Positions 1-10,245 are shown, counted from the stretch's first letter. The stretch: 64,000 nt of DNA from Mariniflexile litorale (GCF_031128465.2 NZ_CP155618.1:3586501-3650500), one strand, 5' to 3'. Translations and numbers: made by a program. Notes: generated by a model not told the origin, from the letters alone.

Positions 1-87
1 CTAGTAATTCCATCATTAAAATTAAGCGATAAAGGATTGTTTAATGGTACAGATTTTAAATTCACATCTTTGACACTTGATAATTGA
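1..87 (+). CDS. 3' end of an unidentified gene (partial)
   Basis: Frame 1 is open from the window edge to a TGA at 85-87. It encodes 28 residues ending in SLTLDN, with ordinary amino acid composition. The next gene starts 50 bp downstream on the same strand. Too little is present to identify a family, and it could be a chance open frame. Confidence 0.4.
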   Translation, partial: LVIPSLKLSDKGLFNGTDFKFTSLTLDN

Positions 88-136
88 TAATGATAAATTA
101 ATAGTTTTATATTTCAACGCCTAACGCCAAAAAACA

Positions 137-1096
137 ATGCCCATAATAGAATCCACCTACAAACCACCATTCTTTTTAAAAAAAGGATTTGTTTCCACTG
201 TTTATTCCGGATTAGTGCGTCGGGTTTCTTTAAAGCAGGAACGCGAACGTTTAACTTTAAACGATGGTGATTTTCTAGATTTAGATTGGAGCTTTTCAAA
301 AGAAAAAGGTAGTAAACTTATTATTTTGCTCCACGGATTGGAAGGTCACGCCCAACGTCCTTATGTAACAGGAACTGCAAAACTATTTAACGAAAATGCT
401 ATAGATGCTGTTTGTGTTAATTTTAGAGGCTGTAGTGGCGAAGACAACTTGCTATTCCGAAGTTACCATTCTGGTGCTACCGAAGATTTAGAAGCTGTTA
501 TAAATCACGCAATTACACAAAAAGGATATTCTGAAATCTACTTAAAAGGCATCAGTTTGGGTGCAAATATTATTTTGAAATATTTAGGCGAACGGGACGC
601 TGTTCCTACACAAGTAAAAGTAGGTATTGCCATTTCGGTACCTTGTTATCTTTCTGGTTCTGCTAAAGAATTACACACATTTAAAAATATATTATTTCAC
701 GATCGGTTTAAAAAACATTTGGTGAGCAGATTAAAAATCAAACAAAAAAACTTTAGTAATGATATCAATAGGGAAGCTATTGAATCTATTAAAACATTGT
801 ATGATTTTGATACCGTTTATACTTCAAAAGCCCATGGCTTTAAAAACGCTGAAGATTATTATGAAAAAAGCAGTTGCTTGCAATTTTTACCTCAAATAAA
901 AACACCCTCATTGATTATAAATGCGCTTAACGATTCATTTTTATCACCTGAATGTTATCCTGTAAAAGAGGCAAAACACAACCCGTATTTGTATTTAGAA
1001 ATGCCTAAATTTGGAGGACATGTAGGTTTTATTGATAAAAAGAATGTGTATTATAATGAAAAACGAGCGTTGGAGTTTATTCAATTACATTCTTAA
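137..1096 (+). CDS. YheT-type alpha/beta hydrolase
   Basis: The 319-residue product is a cytosolic alpha/beta-fold hydrolase of the YheT/COG0429 type. An oxyanion-region motif LLHGLEGH lies near residue 65, and the nucleophile elbow GISLGAN follows near residue 138. A late Asp (LNDSFLSP) and a His (GGHVGF) complete a likely Ser-Asp-His triad. The length matches the family. The substrate is unknown; relatives act on small esters. The stop codon overlaps the end of the convergent Lrp-type gene by four bases, so the two transcripts collide. The start is the first ATG after stops in this frame. Confidence 0.85.
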   Translation: MPIIESTYKPPFFLKKGFVSTVYSGLVRRVSLKQERERLTLNDGDFLDLDWSFSKEKGSKLIILLHGLEGHAQRPYVTGTAKLFNENAIDAVCVNFRGCSGEDNLLFRSYHSGATEDLEAVINHAITQKGYSEIYLKGISLGANIILKYLGERDAVPTQVKVGIAISVPCYLSGSAKELHTFKNILFHDRFKKHLVSRLKIKQKNFSNDINREAIESIKTLYDFDTVYTSKAHGFKNAEDYYEKSSCLQFLPQIKTPSLIINALNDSFLSPECYPVKEAKHNPYLYLEMPKFGGHVGFIDKKNVYYNEKRALEFIQLHS

Positions 1097-1554
1097 ATAT
1101 AAAACGCAGAAGTATGCTTAATATCTTTTAAAACAAAGGTGCTATTTAGTACGCCAATGTTTTCAATTGTTGAAAGTTTATATTTCACAAAATTATGATA
1201 ACTTTCTAAATCTTTGGTGTTTATTTTTAAAATAAAATCAACCTGTCCTGCCATGTGATAACATTCTTGCACCTCCTTTAGATTTTGAATTTGCTCTTCA
1301 AATTTTTCAATAAAAGCTTCGTTGTGATAGCGCATGGAGACTTGGCAGATGGTTGTTACAGATCTGTCAATGAGTTTTTTGTCTAATATAGCAACGTATT
1401 TTTTTATAAACCCTTGTTTTTCAAGACGACGGATACGTTCGTAAACAGGTGAGGATGTTAAATTTAAAATGTGCGCTATTTCTTTAGCCGTTTTTTTAGA
1501 ATCATTTTGTAAAATTCTAAGTATGGTTACATCGGTTTCATCTAAATTTTCCAT
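1093..1554 (-). CDS. Lrp/AsnC-family transcriptional regulator
   Basis: The 153-residue protein has an N-terminal winged helix-turn-helix (residues about 5-60, with the family pattern DVTILRILQNDSKKTAKEIA) and a C-terminal RAM ligand-binding domain (about 65-140). Size and order are those of Lrp/AsnC regulators, which bind DNA as dimers or octamers and usually respond to amino acids. It is divergent from the threonine dehydrogenase/kbl operon, with a 160-bp AT-rich gap that could hold both promoters. Control of threonine or glycine metabolism is therefore a reasonable inference, but no operator was identified. Confidence 0.88.
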   Translation of the reverse strand: MENLDETDVTILRILQNDSKKTAKEIAHILNLTSSPVYERIRRLEKQGFIKKYVAILDKKLIDRSVTTICQVSMRYHNEAFIEKFEEQIQNLKEVQECYHMAGQVDFILKINTKDLESYHNFVKYKLSTIENIGVLNSTFVLKDIKHTSAFYI

Positions 1555-1716
1555 AAAAAGTCAAATAAAAATTATTGCAAAGTTTGATTTATTTAATATT
1601 AAAAAGTGAATACAACTGTTTTTTGTTTAAATTAAAGCTTTTATTTCTTAATAATAGTCTTTTTTAGAGTTTAAAACTCATATTATGTAATTTTGTTAGT
1701 GAATAATACTTTTGTT

Positions 1717-2667
1717 ATGAACGGTAAAATTTTAATAATAGGAGCAAACGGTCAATTAGGATCTGTATTAACTACTGCACTTCAGAACAGGTATGGACTT
1801 GAAAATGTGATTGCTTCCGATTTAAGAAAACAAGAACATAATCATGGGATATTTGAAATTATTGATGCGACAGATTATGATAGAATTCAACATGTAGTCA
1901 CACAATACAACATTACTCAAATTTATCATTTAGCTGCTATTCTTTCGGCAAAAGGAGAAGTAAATCCATTACAAACCTGGGATATTAATACCAAGACTTT
2001 ATTAAATGTTCTTGAAATATCCAGACTTAATCATATAGAAAAAGTGTTTTATCCAAGCTCCATAGCTGTTTTTGGAGCTGCAGCTCTTAAGCATAATACA
2101 CCCAATGATTCGTATTTAAACCCTTCAACTGTATATGGAATAAGTAAGGTAGATGGTGAAAATTGGGTACAATATTACTTTCTTAAATACGGATTAGATG
2201 TACGTTCTATTCGTTATCCAGGAGTTATAGGGTATCAAACATTGCCAGGAGGTGGTACAACCGATTATGCGGTAGATATTTATCATAAAGCGGTTTTAAA
2301 AGAACCTTTTGTCTGTTTTTTAAAAGAAGACACAACCTTGCCTATGATATATATGGATGATGTAATTAGAGCAACTATGGAGCTTATGGAAGCACCTTCT
2401 GAAAAAATAAAAATAAGAACGTCTTATAATATTGCAGGGCTTAGTTTTTCTCCTAAAGACGTTGCCTTAGAAATATCTAAAATATTGCCTAATTTCATTA
2501 TAGCATATAAACCAGATTTTAGAGAGGATATAGCAAAGAATTGGCCAAAATCAATTGATGACTCACATGCACAAATAGATTGGGGATGGCAGCCGAATTA
2601 TAATTTAGAAGCGATTACAAAATCTATGATAAGTGCATTAAATGATTATTATAAAAAGGCAGTTTAA
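1717..2667 (+). CDS. tdh: L-threonine 3-dehydrogenase, short-chain (epimerase-like) type
   Basis: The 316-residue product is an extended short-chain dehydrogenase. It has the NAD-binding glycine motif GANGQLG at residues 9-15 and the catalytic Tyr-Lys pair in VYGISK near residue 150. Flavobacteria use this epimerase-like enzyme, not the zinc type, to oxidise threonine to 2-amino-3-ketobutyrate. The neighbouring kbl, 27 bp downstream, cleaves that product to glycine and acetyl-CoA, which supports the assignment. The frame is open from a TTG at 1693, but ATG 1717 places the Rossmann strand directly at the N-terminus as in relatives, so it was chosen. Confidence 0.88.
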   Translation: MNGKILIIGANGQLGSVLTTALQNRYGLENVIASDLRKQEHNHGIFEIIDATDYDRIQHVVTQYNITQIYHLAAILSAKGEVNPLQTWDINTKTLLNVLEISRLNHIEKVFYPSSIAVFGAAALKHNTPNDSYLNPSTVYGISKVDGENWVQYYFLKYGLDVRSIRYPGVIGYQTLPGGGTTDYAVDIYHKAVLKEPFVCFLKEDTTLPMIYMDDVIRATMELMEAPSEKIKIRTSYNIAGLSFSPKDVALEISKILPNFIIAYKPDFREDIAKNWPKSIDDSHAQIDWGWQPNYNLEAITKSMISALNDYYKKAV

Positions 2668-2694
2668 ATTATATAGAAATTAAAATATAAAATT

Positions 2695-3885
2695 ATGTAT
2701 TCAAATATAAAAGACGATTTACAAAACGAATTACGCGAGATTAAAGCGGCTGGTTTATATAAAGAAGAACGCATTATAACTACGCCTCAAGGAGCTAAAA
2801 TTAGTACAACAGCATCAATTGGCGTATTGAATTTTTGTGCTAATAATTATTTAGGCTTATCATCCCATCCTGATGTTATTAAAGCTAGTAAAGCAGCTAT
2901 TGATACACATGGTTTCGGATTGTCGTCTGTACGTTTTATTTGTGGAACTCAAGATATTCATAAAGAATTAGAGCAAAAAACAGCCGATTTTTTAGGGATG
3001 GAAGATTGTATTTTATATGCAGCAGCTTTTGATGCAAACGCTGGTGTTTTTGAGCCTATTTTAGGGGCTGGAGATGCTATTATTTCTGATGCTTTAAACC
3101 ATGCGTCTATTATTGATGGTATTCGATTGTGTAAAGCAGGTCGTTTTAGGTATAACCATAATGATATGGCTGATTTGGAGGAACAGTTAATCAAGGCTAA
3201 AGATGCCCGTAGAAAACTAATTGTGACTGATGGTTCTTTTTCTATGGATGGCACCATTGCTCAGCTTGACAAAATTTGTGATTTAGCCGATACATATGAT
3301 GCCATGGTGATGGTTGATGAGTGTCATTCTACAGGATTTATTGGAAAAACAGGTCGTGGTACACACGAGTATAGAAATGTCATGGGTAGAGTTGATATTA
3401 TTACAGGTACATACGGAAAAGCATTAGGTGGTGCTTCAGGTGGTTTTACGGCTGCAAGAAAAGAGATTGTAGATATGCTTAGACAGCGTTCTAGACCTTA
3501 TTTGTTTTCAAACACTTTAGCGCCGTCTGTAGTTGGTGCTTCTATTAAAGTTTTAGATTTACTCAGTGTATCTACTGAATTGCGTGATAAACTGGTTGAA
3601 AATACCCATTATTTTAGATCGGAAATTGTTGCAGCAGGTTTTAATATCATTTCAGGTGATCATCCTATTGTACCAATTATGTTGGGAGAGGCTAAATTAG
3701 CTCAAGAATTTGCTTCAAAATTATTGTTAGAAGGTATTTATGTAATAGGATTCTTTTATCCTGTTGTTCCAAAAGGAAAAGCTAGAATTCGTGTTCAAAT
3801 ATCGGCAGCTCATGACCGTAAAGATTTAGAAAAAGCTGTTAAAGCTTTTGTAAAGATTGGAAAAGAGTTGGGGGTTATAGATTAA
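2695..3885 (+). CDS. kbl: Glycine C-acetyltransferase (2-amino-3-ketobutyrate CoA ligase)
   Basis: The 396-residue protein is a PLP-dependent alpha-oxoamine synthase. The substrate-binding segment [10 protein letters not shown], the PLP-contacting [10 protein letters not shown] and the Schiff-base lysine in [12 protein letters not shown] are all present, and the length matches KBL. It converts 2-amino-3-ketobutyrate plus CoA to glycine and acetyl-CoA. It follows the dehydrogenase with a short gap and is almost certainly co-transcribed. Related enzymes (BioF, serine palmitoyltransferase) are less likely because of the tdh context. Confidence 0.93.
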   Translation: MYSNIKDDLQNELREIKAAGLYKEERIITTPQGAKISTTASIGVLNFCANNYLGLSSHPDVIKASKAAIDTHGFGLSSVRFICGTQDIHKELEQKTADFLGMEDCILYAAAFDANAGVFEPILGAGDAIISDALNHASIIDGIRLCKAGRFRYNHNDMADLEEQLIKAKDARRKLIVTDGSFSMDGTIAQLDKICDLADTYDAMVMVDECHSTGFIGKTGRGTHEYRNVMGRVDIITGTYGKALGGASGGFTAARKEIVDMLRQRSRPYLFSNTLAPSVVGASIKVLDLLSVSTELRDKLVENTHYFRSEIVAAGFNIISGDHPIVPIMLGEAKLAQEFASKLLLEGIYVIGFFYPVVPKGKARIRVQISAAHDRKDLEKAVKAFVKIGKELGVID

Positions 3886-3919
3886 TAAATAACACAGGCT
3901 TTTTAATTTTATATTGAAG

Positions 3920-4050
3920 AGGTGGTCTGAAAAGTGTTTTTTATTTACTTTGTCAGGTTGAGCTTGTCGAGACCTATATTGATTTTCTGTAGGTTAAAAT
4001 ATTTAGACAGGCTCAATAAGACATAGCAAGACACTTTTCATAAAGCTTCT
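3920..4050. repeat. Intergenic inverted repeat / REP-like element
   Basis: The gap between kbl and the YdeP-type gene contains GAAAAGTGT near 3929 and its complement ACACTTTTC near 4031, enclosing GGTTGAGCTTGTCGAGACC. That GTCGA-centred segment resembles extragenic repeats common in flavobacterial genomes. It may end the kbl transcript as an extended hairpin. No coding frame is present. Confidence 0.5.
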
Positions 4051-4140
4051 TTTTTAATTATAAAGAAACTTTTAATTCTTCCTTTAAAAAATGTAGATTT
4101 AGACTCAAAACAATATTATAATCAAACATTAAACATCAGG

Positions 4141-6444
4141 ATGAGTTCATCGCCACAAGATAAAGCCAAAACACCCGAAATTTTTTCGAATTTAAAAACG
4201 AAAATACCACCAAAAAATAGCGTGGGTATTCCGGCTATTAAAGTGGCTTTGGGTCAGGTTTCAAAATATATGAATGCGGGTGATGCTTTAAAAATTTCAC
4301 TAAAGCTGAATCAAAAAGGTGGATTTGATTGTCCTGGTTGTGCATGGCCAGATCCAGATGATGAGCGTTCTTCCATAGGTGAGTACTGTGAAAATGGTAT
4401 CAAAGCCATGGCAGAGGAAGCGCAAAATAAAACCATTGGCGCTGAATTTTTTGCAAAACATGCGGTGGATGAACTAGCTCGTTGGTCCGATTTCGAAATT
4501 GGTAAATCCGGACGTTTATCAGAACCTCTATTTTTGCCAAAAGGCGCCACGCATTATCAACCTATTTCATGGGACAATGCGTTTAAAAAAGTTGGTACCC
4601 ATTTAAATGCTCTAGATAATCCAGACGAAGCGGTGTTTTATACGTCTGGAAGAACAACGAACGAAGCGGCTTTTCTGTACCAATTATTTGTCCGTGAATT
4701 TGGAACTTCAAATTTACCTGATTGCTCTAATATGTGTCATGAAGCAAGCGGAAGTGCTCTTACTGAAACTTTAGGGATTGGTAAAGGTTCGGTGACCTTA
4801 GATGATTTATATAAAGCGGAGGTGGTGATGGTCATTGGACAAAATCCAGCTACCAATCATCCTAGAATGCTAACGGCTCTAGAAAAATGTAAAAAAAACG
4901 GTGGTAAAATAATTGCGATTAATCCGCTTCCCGAAGTAGGTTTGGTGAAGTTTACCAATCCACAAAACCCGCTTAAAATAATAACGGGTGGTACTAAAAT
5001 GGCAGACGTTTTTGTACCCATTACTATCAATGGCGATGTGGCTTTTGTAAAAGCCTTACTTATTAAATTATTAGAAAAAGAAGCGCGTGATGGCGGTGTG
5101 TTTGATACAGATTTTATAGCGGAGTTTACACATGGTTATGAGGGATTTGTATCAGATTTAAAGACCTATAATTTTGATGACTGTTTGAAATTATCAGGTG
5201 TTTCAAAAGCTGTTTTTGATGATGTTTTCAATTTAATACTAAACAACAATAAAATCATTATTTGTTGGGCGATGGGTTTAACACAACACCAAAACGCGGT
5301 TGATAATATTCGTGAATTGGTAAACTTATTATTGCTAAAAGGGAGTATTGGAAAAGAGGGGGCGGGCACTTGTCCGGTTCGCGGCCACTCCAACGTACAA
5401 GGCGATAGAACGGTAGGGATTTGGGAATCGGCACCACAAGCTTTTTTAGATAAAATTGAAGCTAAATATGGTTTTAAACCAAGTGTTAAGCATGGATATT
5501 CAGTAATTGACGCTATTAAAGCCATGTACGAGAAAAAAGCACAAGTTTTTTTTGGTATGGGTGGCAATTTTATATCGGCAGTTCCAGATACACAATATGC
5601 AGCTCAAGCTTTAGCAAATTGCAAGTTAACGGTTCATGTAAGTACAAAAATGAATCGCTCCCATTTAGTAACTGGTAAAGAAGCTTTGATTTTACCTTGT
5701 TTGGGACGTGCTGAAAAAGATTATCAAAAATCAGGCGTTCAAGTACAAAGTGTAGAGAACTCCATGGGCATTGTGTCTTCAACCAAAGGCATTTTAGAAC
5801 CTTGTTCTGATGCTTTAATTAGCGAAGTGGCTGTGGTTTGTGGTATTGCTCATGCAACATTACAAAATCGAACTAAAGTCAACTGGCTTCAATATAAAGA
5901 CGATTATGCTTTAGTAAGAAATGATATTGCAGAAGTGGTTGAAGGTTTTACAGATTTTAATACCAAACTAAAACAGCCCTCAGGATTTTATTTGCCTAAT
6001 GGGGCACGCGTTCGCCAATTCAAAACAGACACAGGAAAAGCTAATTTTTCAGTAAATAAATTACCCGAGTGGAAACTTAAAGACGATGAGTTGATTATGA
6101 TGACGATTCGCAGTCATGATCAATTCAATACCACTATTTACGGGTTAAATGATAGATACCGAGGTATTTATAATGAACGTCGTATCATTTTTATGAATCG
6201 TGAGGATATGGTAACACGTGGTTTAAAGGAACAGCAAGTGGTGCATTTAAAATCCGAATTCAATGGGGTGGTTCGAGAAGCACACCATTTTAAAGTAGTA
6301 GGCTATGAGATTCCTAAAAATTGCTGTGCTACGTATTTTCCAGAAACCAATGTGTTAGTCCCTTTAGATAGTTTTGCGCATACGGCTAAAACACCCGCTT
6401 CAAAAAGTGTAATCATTACGGTTACGGCTCATGAATCTGTTTAA
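4141..6444 (+). CDS. FdhF/YdeP-family molybdopterin oxidoreductase
   Basis: The 767-residue protein matches the YdeP branch of the DMSO-reductase superfamily. It has an N-terminal FDCPGCAWPDP cysteine motif (about residue 59), molybdopterin-dinucleotide binding regions (YTSGRTTNEA, VIGQNPATNHPRM, CPVRGHSNVQGDR) and a C-terminal aspartate-decarboxylase-like fold from about residue 640. It has no signal peptide, so it is cytosolic. The family is annotated as formate-dehydrogenase-like, but the substrate is not established. It lies 181 bp upstream of nirB on the same strand, although the shared nitrate box sits between them, so it may be expressed separately. Confidence 0.85.
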   Translation: MSSSPQDKAKTPEIFSNLKTKIPPKNSVGIPAIKVALGQVSKYMNAGDALKISLKLNQKGGFDCPGCAWPDPDDERSSIGEYCENGIKAMAEEAQNKTIGAEFFAKHAVDELARWSDFEIGKSGRLSEPLFLPKGATHYQPISWDNAFKKVGTHLNALDNPDEAVFYTSGRTTNEAAFLYQLFVREFGTSNLPDCSNMCHEASGSALTETLGIGKGSVTLDDLYKAEVVMVIGQNPATNHPRMLTALEKCKKNGGKIIAINPLPEVGLVKFTNPQNPLKIITGGTKMADVFVPITINGDVAFVKALLIKLLEKEARDGGVFDTDFIAEFTHGYEGFVSDLKTYNFDDCLKLSGVSKAVFDDVFNLILNNNKIIICWAMGLTQHQNAVDNIRELVNLLLLKGSIGKEGAGTCPVRGHSNVQGDRTVGIWESAPQAFLDKIEAKYGFKPSVKHGYSVIDAIKAMYEKKAQVFFGMGGNFISAVPDTQYAAQALANCKLTVHVSTKMNRSHLVTGKEALILPCLGRAEKDYQKSGVQVQSVENSMGIVSSTKGILEPCSDALISEVAVVCGIAHATLQNRTKVNWLQYKDDYALVRNDIAEVVEGFTDFNTKLKQPSGFYLPNGARVRQFKTDTGKANFSVNKLPEWKLKDDELIMMTIRSHDQFNTTIYGLNDRYRGIYNERRIIFMNREDMVTRGLKEQQVVHLKSEFNGVVREAHHFKVVGYEIPKNCCATYFPETNVLVPLDSFAHTAKTPASKSVIITVTAHESV

Positions 6445-6574
6445 TCCACTTTATTAGAAAGATTCAAACTTTCCTAATTCTAATATCTAAATTTTATATA
6501 ATACTTAGTTTTAAGGATTTCAATTTGTGAAATTCTTAAAATTCTGAAATTCTTAGTTTTTTTAATTTAAAAAT

Positions 6575-6625
6575 AAGTATAATTACGTAGTTTTAATATA
6601 TATTTGTCATGTAAAATACGTAGTT
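6575..6625 (+). promoter_or_regulatory. Predicted nitrate-responsive promoter/operator of nirB
   Basis: Positions 6575-6594 read AAGTATAATTACGTAGTTTT and match the narK upstream box (17300-17319) at 18 of 20 bases. The box contains a partial inverted repeat AAGTA-N4-TACGT and a -7-like TAGTTTT. On the complementary strand an overlapping TACTTAT fits the NarL heptamer TACYYMT. A further TACGTAGTT abuts the ATG. Regulation by the NarX/NarL-like pair at 10-13 kb is inferred. Confidence 0.55.
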
Positions 6626-9142
6626 ATGAAAAAAATTATTGTTGTAGGTAATGGTATGGTAGGGTATAAGTTTTGTGAAAAATTTGTCGCTCTTGCAGAA
6701 AATAAAAAATTTCAGTTAACTGTTTTTGGTGAAGAACCCAGACCAGCATACGATCGTGTTCATTTGAGTGATTTTTTTCAGAATAAAGATGCCAAAGCTT
6801 TAGAAATGGCTCCAAGAACATGGTATGAAGAACATGGTATTGAATTAGTAACAGACGAACGGATTACCGCGATTCACAGGGTTTCTAAAAAGGTGACTAC
6901 CTCAAAAGATTTAAATTATAAGTACGATTACTTAGTATTGGCAACAGGCTCTGCACCTTTTGTCCCAAACATTCCCGGTGTTGAGAAAAAGGGAATTTTT
7001 GTTTACAGAACTATTGAAGATTTAGAGGCGATGCTAGCATATGCCGAAAAACTTAAAAAAGGAAAAAAACGCAGGATAAAAGCCGCTGTTTTAGGTGGAG
7101 GCTTGTTAGGTTTAGAAGCCGCTAAAGCAGTTATGGATATGGGGTTTGAACCTCATGTGGTCGAGTTTGCGTCTAAATTAATGCCACGTCAATTAGATAC
7201 CAGAGCGAGTAATGTGTTACTGGAAAAAATAGAATCTTTAGGAATTCATGTGCATTTATCGAAAGCCACAAATAAAATACTCGGTGATAAAACCATTACG
7301 GGTATGGAGTTTGGCGAATATGATAAAATTGATGTTGAAATGCTGGTTATTTCGGCAGGAATTAGACCTCGTGATGAGTTAGCAAAAACCTGTTTTTTGG
7401 AAATGGGAACGCGTGGAGGTATTGTGGTTAGTGATAAAATGCAAACCTCCGATCCCGAAATTTATGCCATTGGTGAGGTGGCTTTGTATAATCAAATGAT
7501 ATACGGTTTGGTGGCTCCAGGTTACGATATGGCTGGTGTTGCCGTAAACCAAATTATAGGAAATACAGAGGTTGTTATGGAAAGTGATATCGATATGTCT
7601 ACCAAACTAAAACTAATTGGTGTAGATGTAGCGAGTTATGGCGAACCGTTTATGCCTGTTGAAAAAGGCTATTCTATTATTTACGAAAACAAAACGAAAA
7701 ATTTATATAAGCGTATCAACATCAGTCACGATGGAAAGAGTCTGTTAGGAGGTATTTTAGTAGGTGATGCATCTGATTATAACATGTTTCACCAAATATA
7801 TTTAAACGGATTGCCCATTCCTAAAGATGCGGAAGAGTTAATTTTAGGCAGTAGAGGAGAAGGTGGTTCATCCTTTGGTAGTGTAATGGATATTCCTGAT
7901 GCAGCTCAAGTATGCTCTTGCGAAAGTGTTACAAAAGGTGCTATTTGCTGTTCAATTACTGAAGGCGATTGTCAAAATCTAGGTGATGTCATCGCTAAAA
8001 CCAAAGCGACAACGGGTTGTGGTGGCTGTAAACCTATGGTAGTAGATTTAGTGAATGAAACTCTTAAATCTTTAGGGAAAGAAGTTAAGGAAACCATTTG
8101 TGAGCATTTTAGTTTTAACAGACAAGAGCTATACGATCTTATCAAAGTGAATCAAGTAAAAGATTATGATGAAACACTTAACTTGTTTGGTGAAGGCGAT
8201 GGTTGTGAAGTTTGTAAACCGTTAGTAGCTTCTATTTTTGCGACCATTACTATGGAAACGCCCAACAAACAAGTGGGTATTCAAGATACAAACGATCGTT
8301 TTTTAGCAAACATTCAACGTAACGGAACCTATTCGGTAGTGCCAAGAATTGCTGGTGGTGAAATTACGCCTGATAAGCTAATTGTTATTGGTGAAGTTGC
8401 TAAAAAATACGATTTATATACAAAAATAACAGGCGGACAACGTATCGATTTATTCGGTGCCCAATTACACGAATTGCCACTTATTTGGAAAGAATTAATT
8501 GATGCTGGTTTTGAAAGTGGACATGCCTACGGGAAATCTTTAAGAACGGTAAAAAGTTGTGTCGGTTCTACTTGGTGTCGTTTTGGGATGCACGAAAGTG
8601 TGACTTTTGCGATTGAAATTGAAGACCGTTACAAAGGTTTACGTTCGCCACATAAATTAAAAGGAGGTGTTTCAGGATGTATTAGAGAATGTGCTGAAGC
8701 CAGAGGAAAAGATTTCGGATTGATCGCAGTTGATGGTGGTTGGAACTTATACGTTTGTGGAAACGGGGGCGCTACACCAAAACATGCGGTACTTTTTGCA
8801 GAACACTTAGATGATGCTACAGTTATTAAATACTTAGACAGGTTTTTAATGTTTTACATACGTACAGCTGGACCTTTAGTAAGAACAGCACCTTGGTTAG
8901 ATAAACTAGACGGAGGTATTGAATACTTAAAGAAAGTGGTGATTGAAGATTCATTAGGCATTGCTGAAGAGTTAGAATTAGAAATGCAAGGACTTGTAAA
9001 TAAATACGAATGTGAGTGGAAACAAGCTATTGAAGATCCAAACATGGCGAAACGTTTCAAACATTTTGTGAATTCGGATGATACAGATGATAATTTGGTA
9101 TTTGTACCGATGCGGGACCAGAAAATGCCGAAAGCGTGGTAA
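6626..9142 (+). CDS. nirB: Assimilatory nitrite reductase [NAD(P)H], large subunit
   Basis: The 838-residue protein shows the full NirB order. First comes an FAD/NAD(P)H reductase (GNGMVGYKFCEKF at the N-terminus, a second glycine motif GGGLLGLEAAKAV near 155). Next are one or two BFD-like [2Fe-2S] segments (CSCESV...GCGGCK near 430-475). The nitrite/sulfite reductase ferredoxin-like half domain and the siroheme/[4Fe-4S] ligands follow (SCVGSTWC and GCIRECAEA, about 645-695). It reduces nitrite to ammonium in the cytosol. nirD follows with a 108-bp gap. No key residue appears to be missing. Confidence 0.96.
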   Translation: MKKIIVVGNGMVGYKFCEKFVALAENKKFQLTVFGEEPRPAYDRVHLSDFFQNKDAKALEMAPRTWYEEHGIELVTDERITAIHRVSKKVTTSKDLNYKYDYLVLATGSAPFVPNIPGVEKKGIFVYRTIEDLEAMLAYAEKLKKGKKRRIKAAVLGGGLLGLEAAKAVMDMGFEPHVVEFASKLMPRQLDTRASNVLLEKIESLGIHVHLSKATNKILGDKTITGMEFGEYDKIDVEMLVISAGIRPRDELAKTCFLEMGTRGGIVVSDKMQTSDPEIYAIGEVALYNQMIYGLVAPGYDMAGVAVNQIIGNTEVVMESDIDMSTKLKLIGVDVASYGEPFMPVEKGYSIIYENKTKNLYKRINISHDGKSLLGGILVGDASDYNMFHQIYLNGLPIPKDAEELILGSRGEGGSSFGSVMDIPDAAQVCSCESVTKGAICCSITEGDCQNLGDVIAKTKATTGCGGCKPMVVDLVNETLKSLGKEVKETICEHFSFNRQELYDLIKVNQVKDYDETLNLFGEGDGCEVCKPLVASIFATITMETPNKQVGIQDTNDRFLANIQRNGTYSVVPRIAGGEITPDKLIVIGEVAKKYDLYTKITGGQRIDLFGAQLHELPLIWKELIDAGFESGHAYGKSLRTVKSCVGSTWCRFGMHESVTFAIEIEDRYKGLRSPHKLKGGVSGCIRECAEARGKDFGLIAVDGGWNLYVCGNGGATPKHAVLFAEHLDDATVIKYLDRFLMFYIRTAGPLVRTAPWLDKLDGGIEYLKKVVIEDSLGIAEELELEMQGLVNKYECEWKQAIEDPNMAKRFKHFVNSDDTDDNLVFVPMRDQKMPKAW

Positions 9143-9156
9143 AGAGTTTAATTGTG

Positions 9157-9210
9157 GATTTGTTGATTTGTTTATACGTTGAACCGTAAACCTTTTCAAA
9201 TCAACAAATC
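9157..9210. promoter_or_regulatory. Perfect 14-bp hairpin between nirB and nirD
   Basis: GATTTGTTGATTTG at 9157-9170 is followed by its exact complement at 9197-9210, with a 26-nt loop. It has no U-run directly after it, so it is more likely an mRNA-stabilising or attenuating intercistronic stem than a full terminator. Confidence 0.5.
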
Positions 9211-9250
9211 TACGAATCATCAGATAAACAAATCAACAAATAATATAGAT

Positions 9251-9628
9251 ATGCAAAACATTCTTGAACAATATAAATCGGTTGCAGAAGCAGAAGTGAA
9301 AACTTGGTTTGAAGTGGGTACGGTATCGGATTTTCCTGAAAACAGCGGTGCTTGTATAAAGTACAAAACCAAGCAAATTGCGGTGTATAATTTTGCAAGA
9401 AAAGACAAATGGTATGCCTGCCAGAATTTATGTCCGCATAAAATGGAAATGGTATTGTCTTTAGGAATGATTGGCGATAAAGATGGCATTGCAAAAGTGG
9501 CTTGTCCCATGCATAAAAAGAATTTTTCGTTGGAAGATGGTACTAATTTAGCGGGCGATGATTTAAAAATTGCCGTATATCCTGTTAAAATTGAAAGCGG
9601 AAATGTGTATATTGGCTTTTCAGATTAA
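9251..9628 (+). CDS. nirD: Nitrite reductase small subunit, Rieske-type
   Basis: The 125-residue product has the two Rieske-type [2Fe-2S] ligand pairs, CPHK near residue 57 and CPMHKK near 84, spaced as in NirD-family proteins. It partners NirB in NAD(P)H-dependent nitrite reduction. The frame extends upstream to 9179 through the low-complexity spacer. ATG 9251 was chosen because conserved sequence begins there (QNILEQYKSV) and the length then fits the family. Confidence 0.92.
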   Translation: MQNILEQYKSVAEAEVKTWFEVGTVSDFPENSGACIKYKTKQIAVYNFARKDKWYACQNLCPHKMEMVLSLGMIGDKDGIAKVACPMHKKNFSLEDGTNLAGDDLKIAVYPVKIESGNVYIGFSD

Positions 9629-9645
9629 CCCATATACTCAAAATA

Positions 9646-10230
9646 ATGAAACCAACACGATTTGAAATTGCCATCGCATTAATTGATAAAAAAAATTCAG
9701 AAGATCCTAACGTATACGAAAGTCATGGTTTAGAGTTTCCTAAGGAATTATTATATGCACAGCGCATGTCTCAAAAGTTGTTGCAATTCAAACCCGATGC
9801 GTCTAGAGCACTTCAAATTGCCGCCAGAGCACAACATATTTGCCGTTGGAAAATTGCCAGAGATGAGTATCCAATGGATCGTGTAGGCTATTTAAAATGG
9901 CGTGAAACGCTTAAAAAAATGCATGCAGATATCGCTTCTGATATTTTAAAGGAAGTGGGTTACGAAGAAGAGTTTATTGAGCGCGTGTCTTTTTTAATTA
10001 ATAAAAAGCTCATTAAAAAGAATGAAGAAAGCCAAACGATTGAAGATGTGATTTGTTTGGTGTTTTTAGATTATTATTTTGAAGAATTTGCCGCTAAACA
10101 TGAAGATAAAAAGCTGATTGATATTCTACAAAAAACATGGGTTAAAATGTCGGAAGAAGGACATGCAGAAGCTTTAAAAATTAAATTCTCAGAAAAAAGT
10201 CTAGCCTTGGTAAAACAGGCTATTTCTTAA
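9646..10230 (+). CDS. DUF4202 protein of the nitrite reductase operon
   Basis: This 194-residue cytosolic protein matches DUF4202 as recalled. It is mostly helical, with conserved stretches AARAQHICRWKIARDEYP and LVFLDYYFEEFAAKH. The HICRW and DYYF pattern recalls HD-type metal-dependent hydrolases, but this is not shown. The family is often found next to nirBD in Bacteroidota. It starts 17 bp after nirD and ends 15 bp before the sensor kinase, so it is part of the operon. Biochemical function is unknown. Confidence 0.8.
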   Translation: MKPTRFEIAIALIDKKNSEDPNVYESHGLEFPKELLYAQRMSQKLLQFKPDASRALQIAARAQHICRWKIARDEYPMDRVGYLKWRETLKKMHADIASDILKEVGYEEEFIERVSFLINKKLIKKNEESQTIEDVICLVFLDYYFEEFAAKHEDKKLIDILQKTWVKMSEEGHAEALKIKFSEKSLALVKQAIS

Positions 10231-10245
10231 ATACGATAACAAACA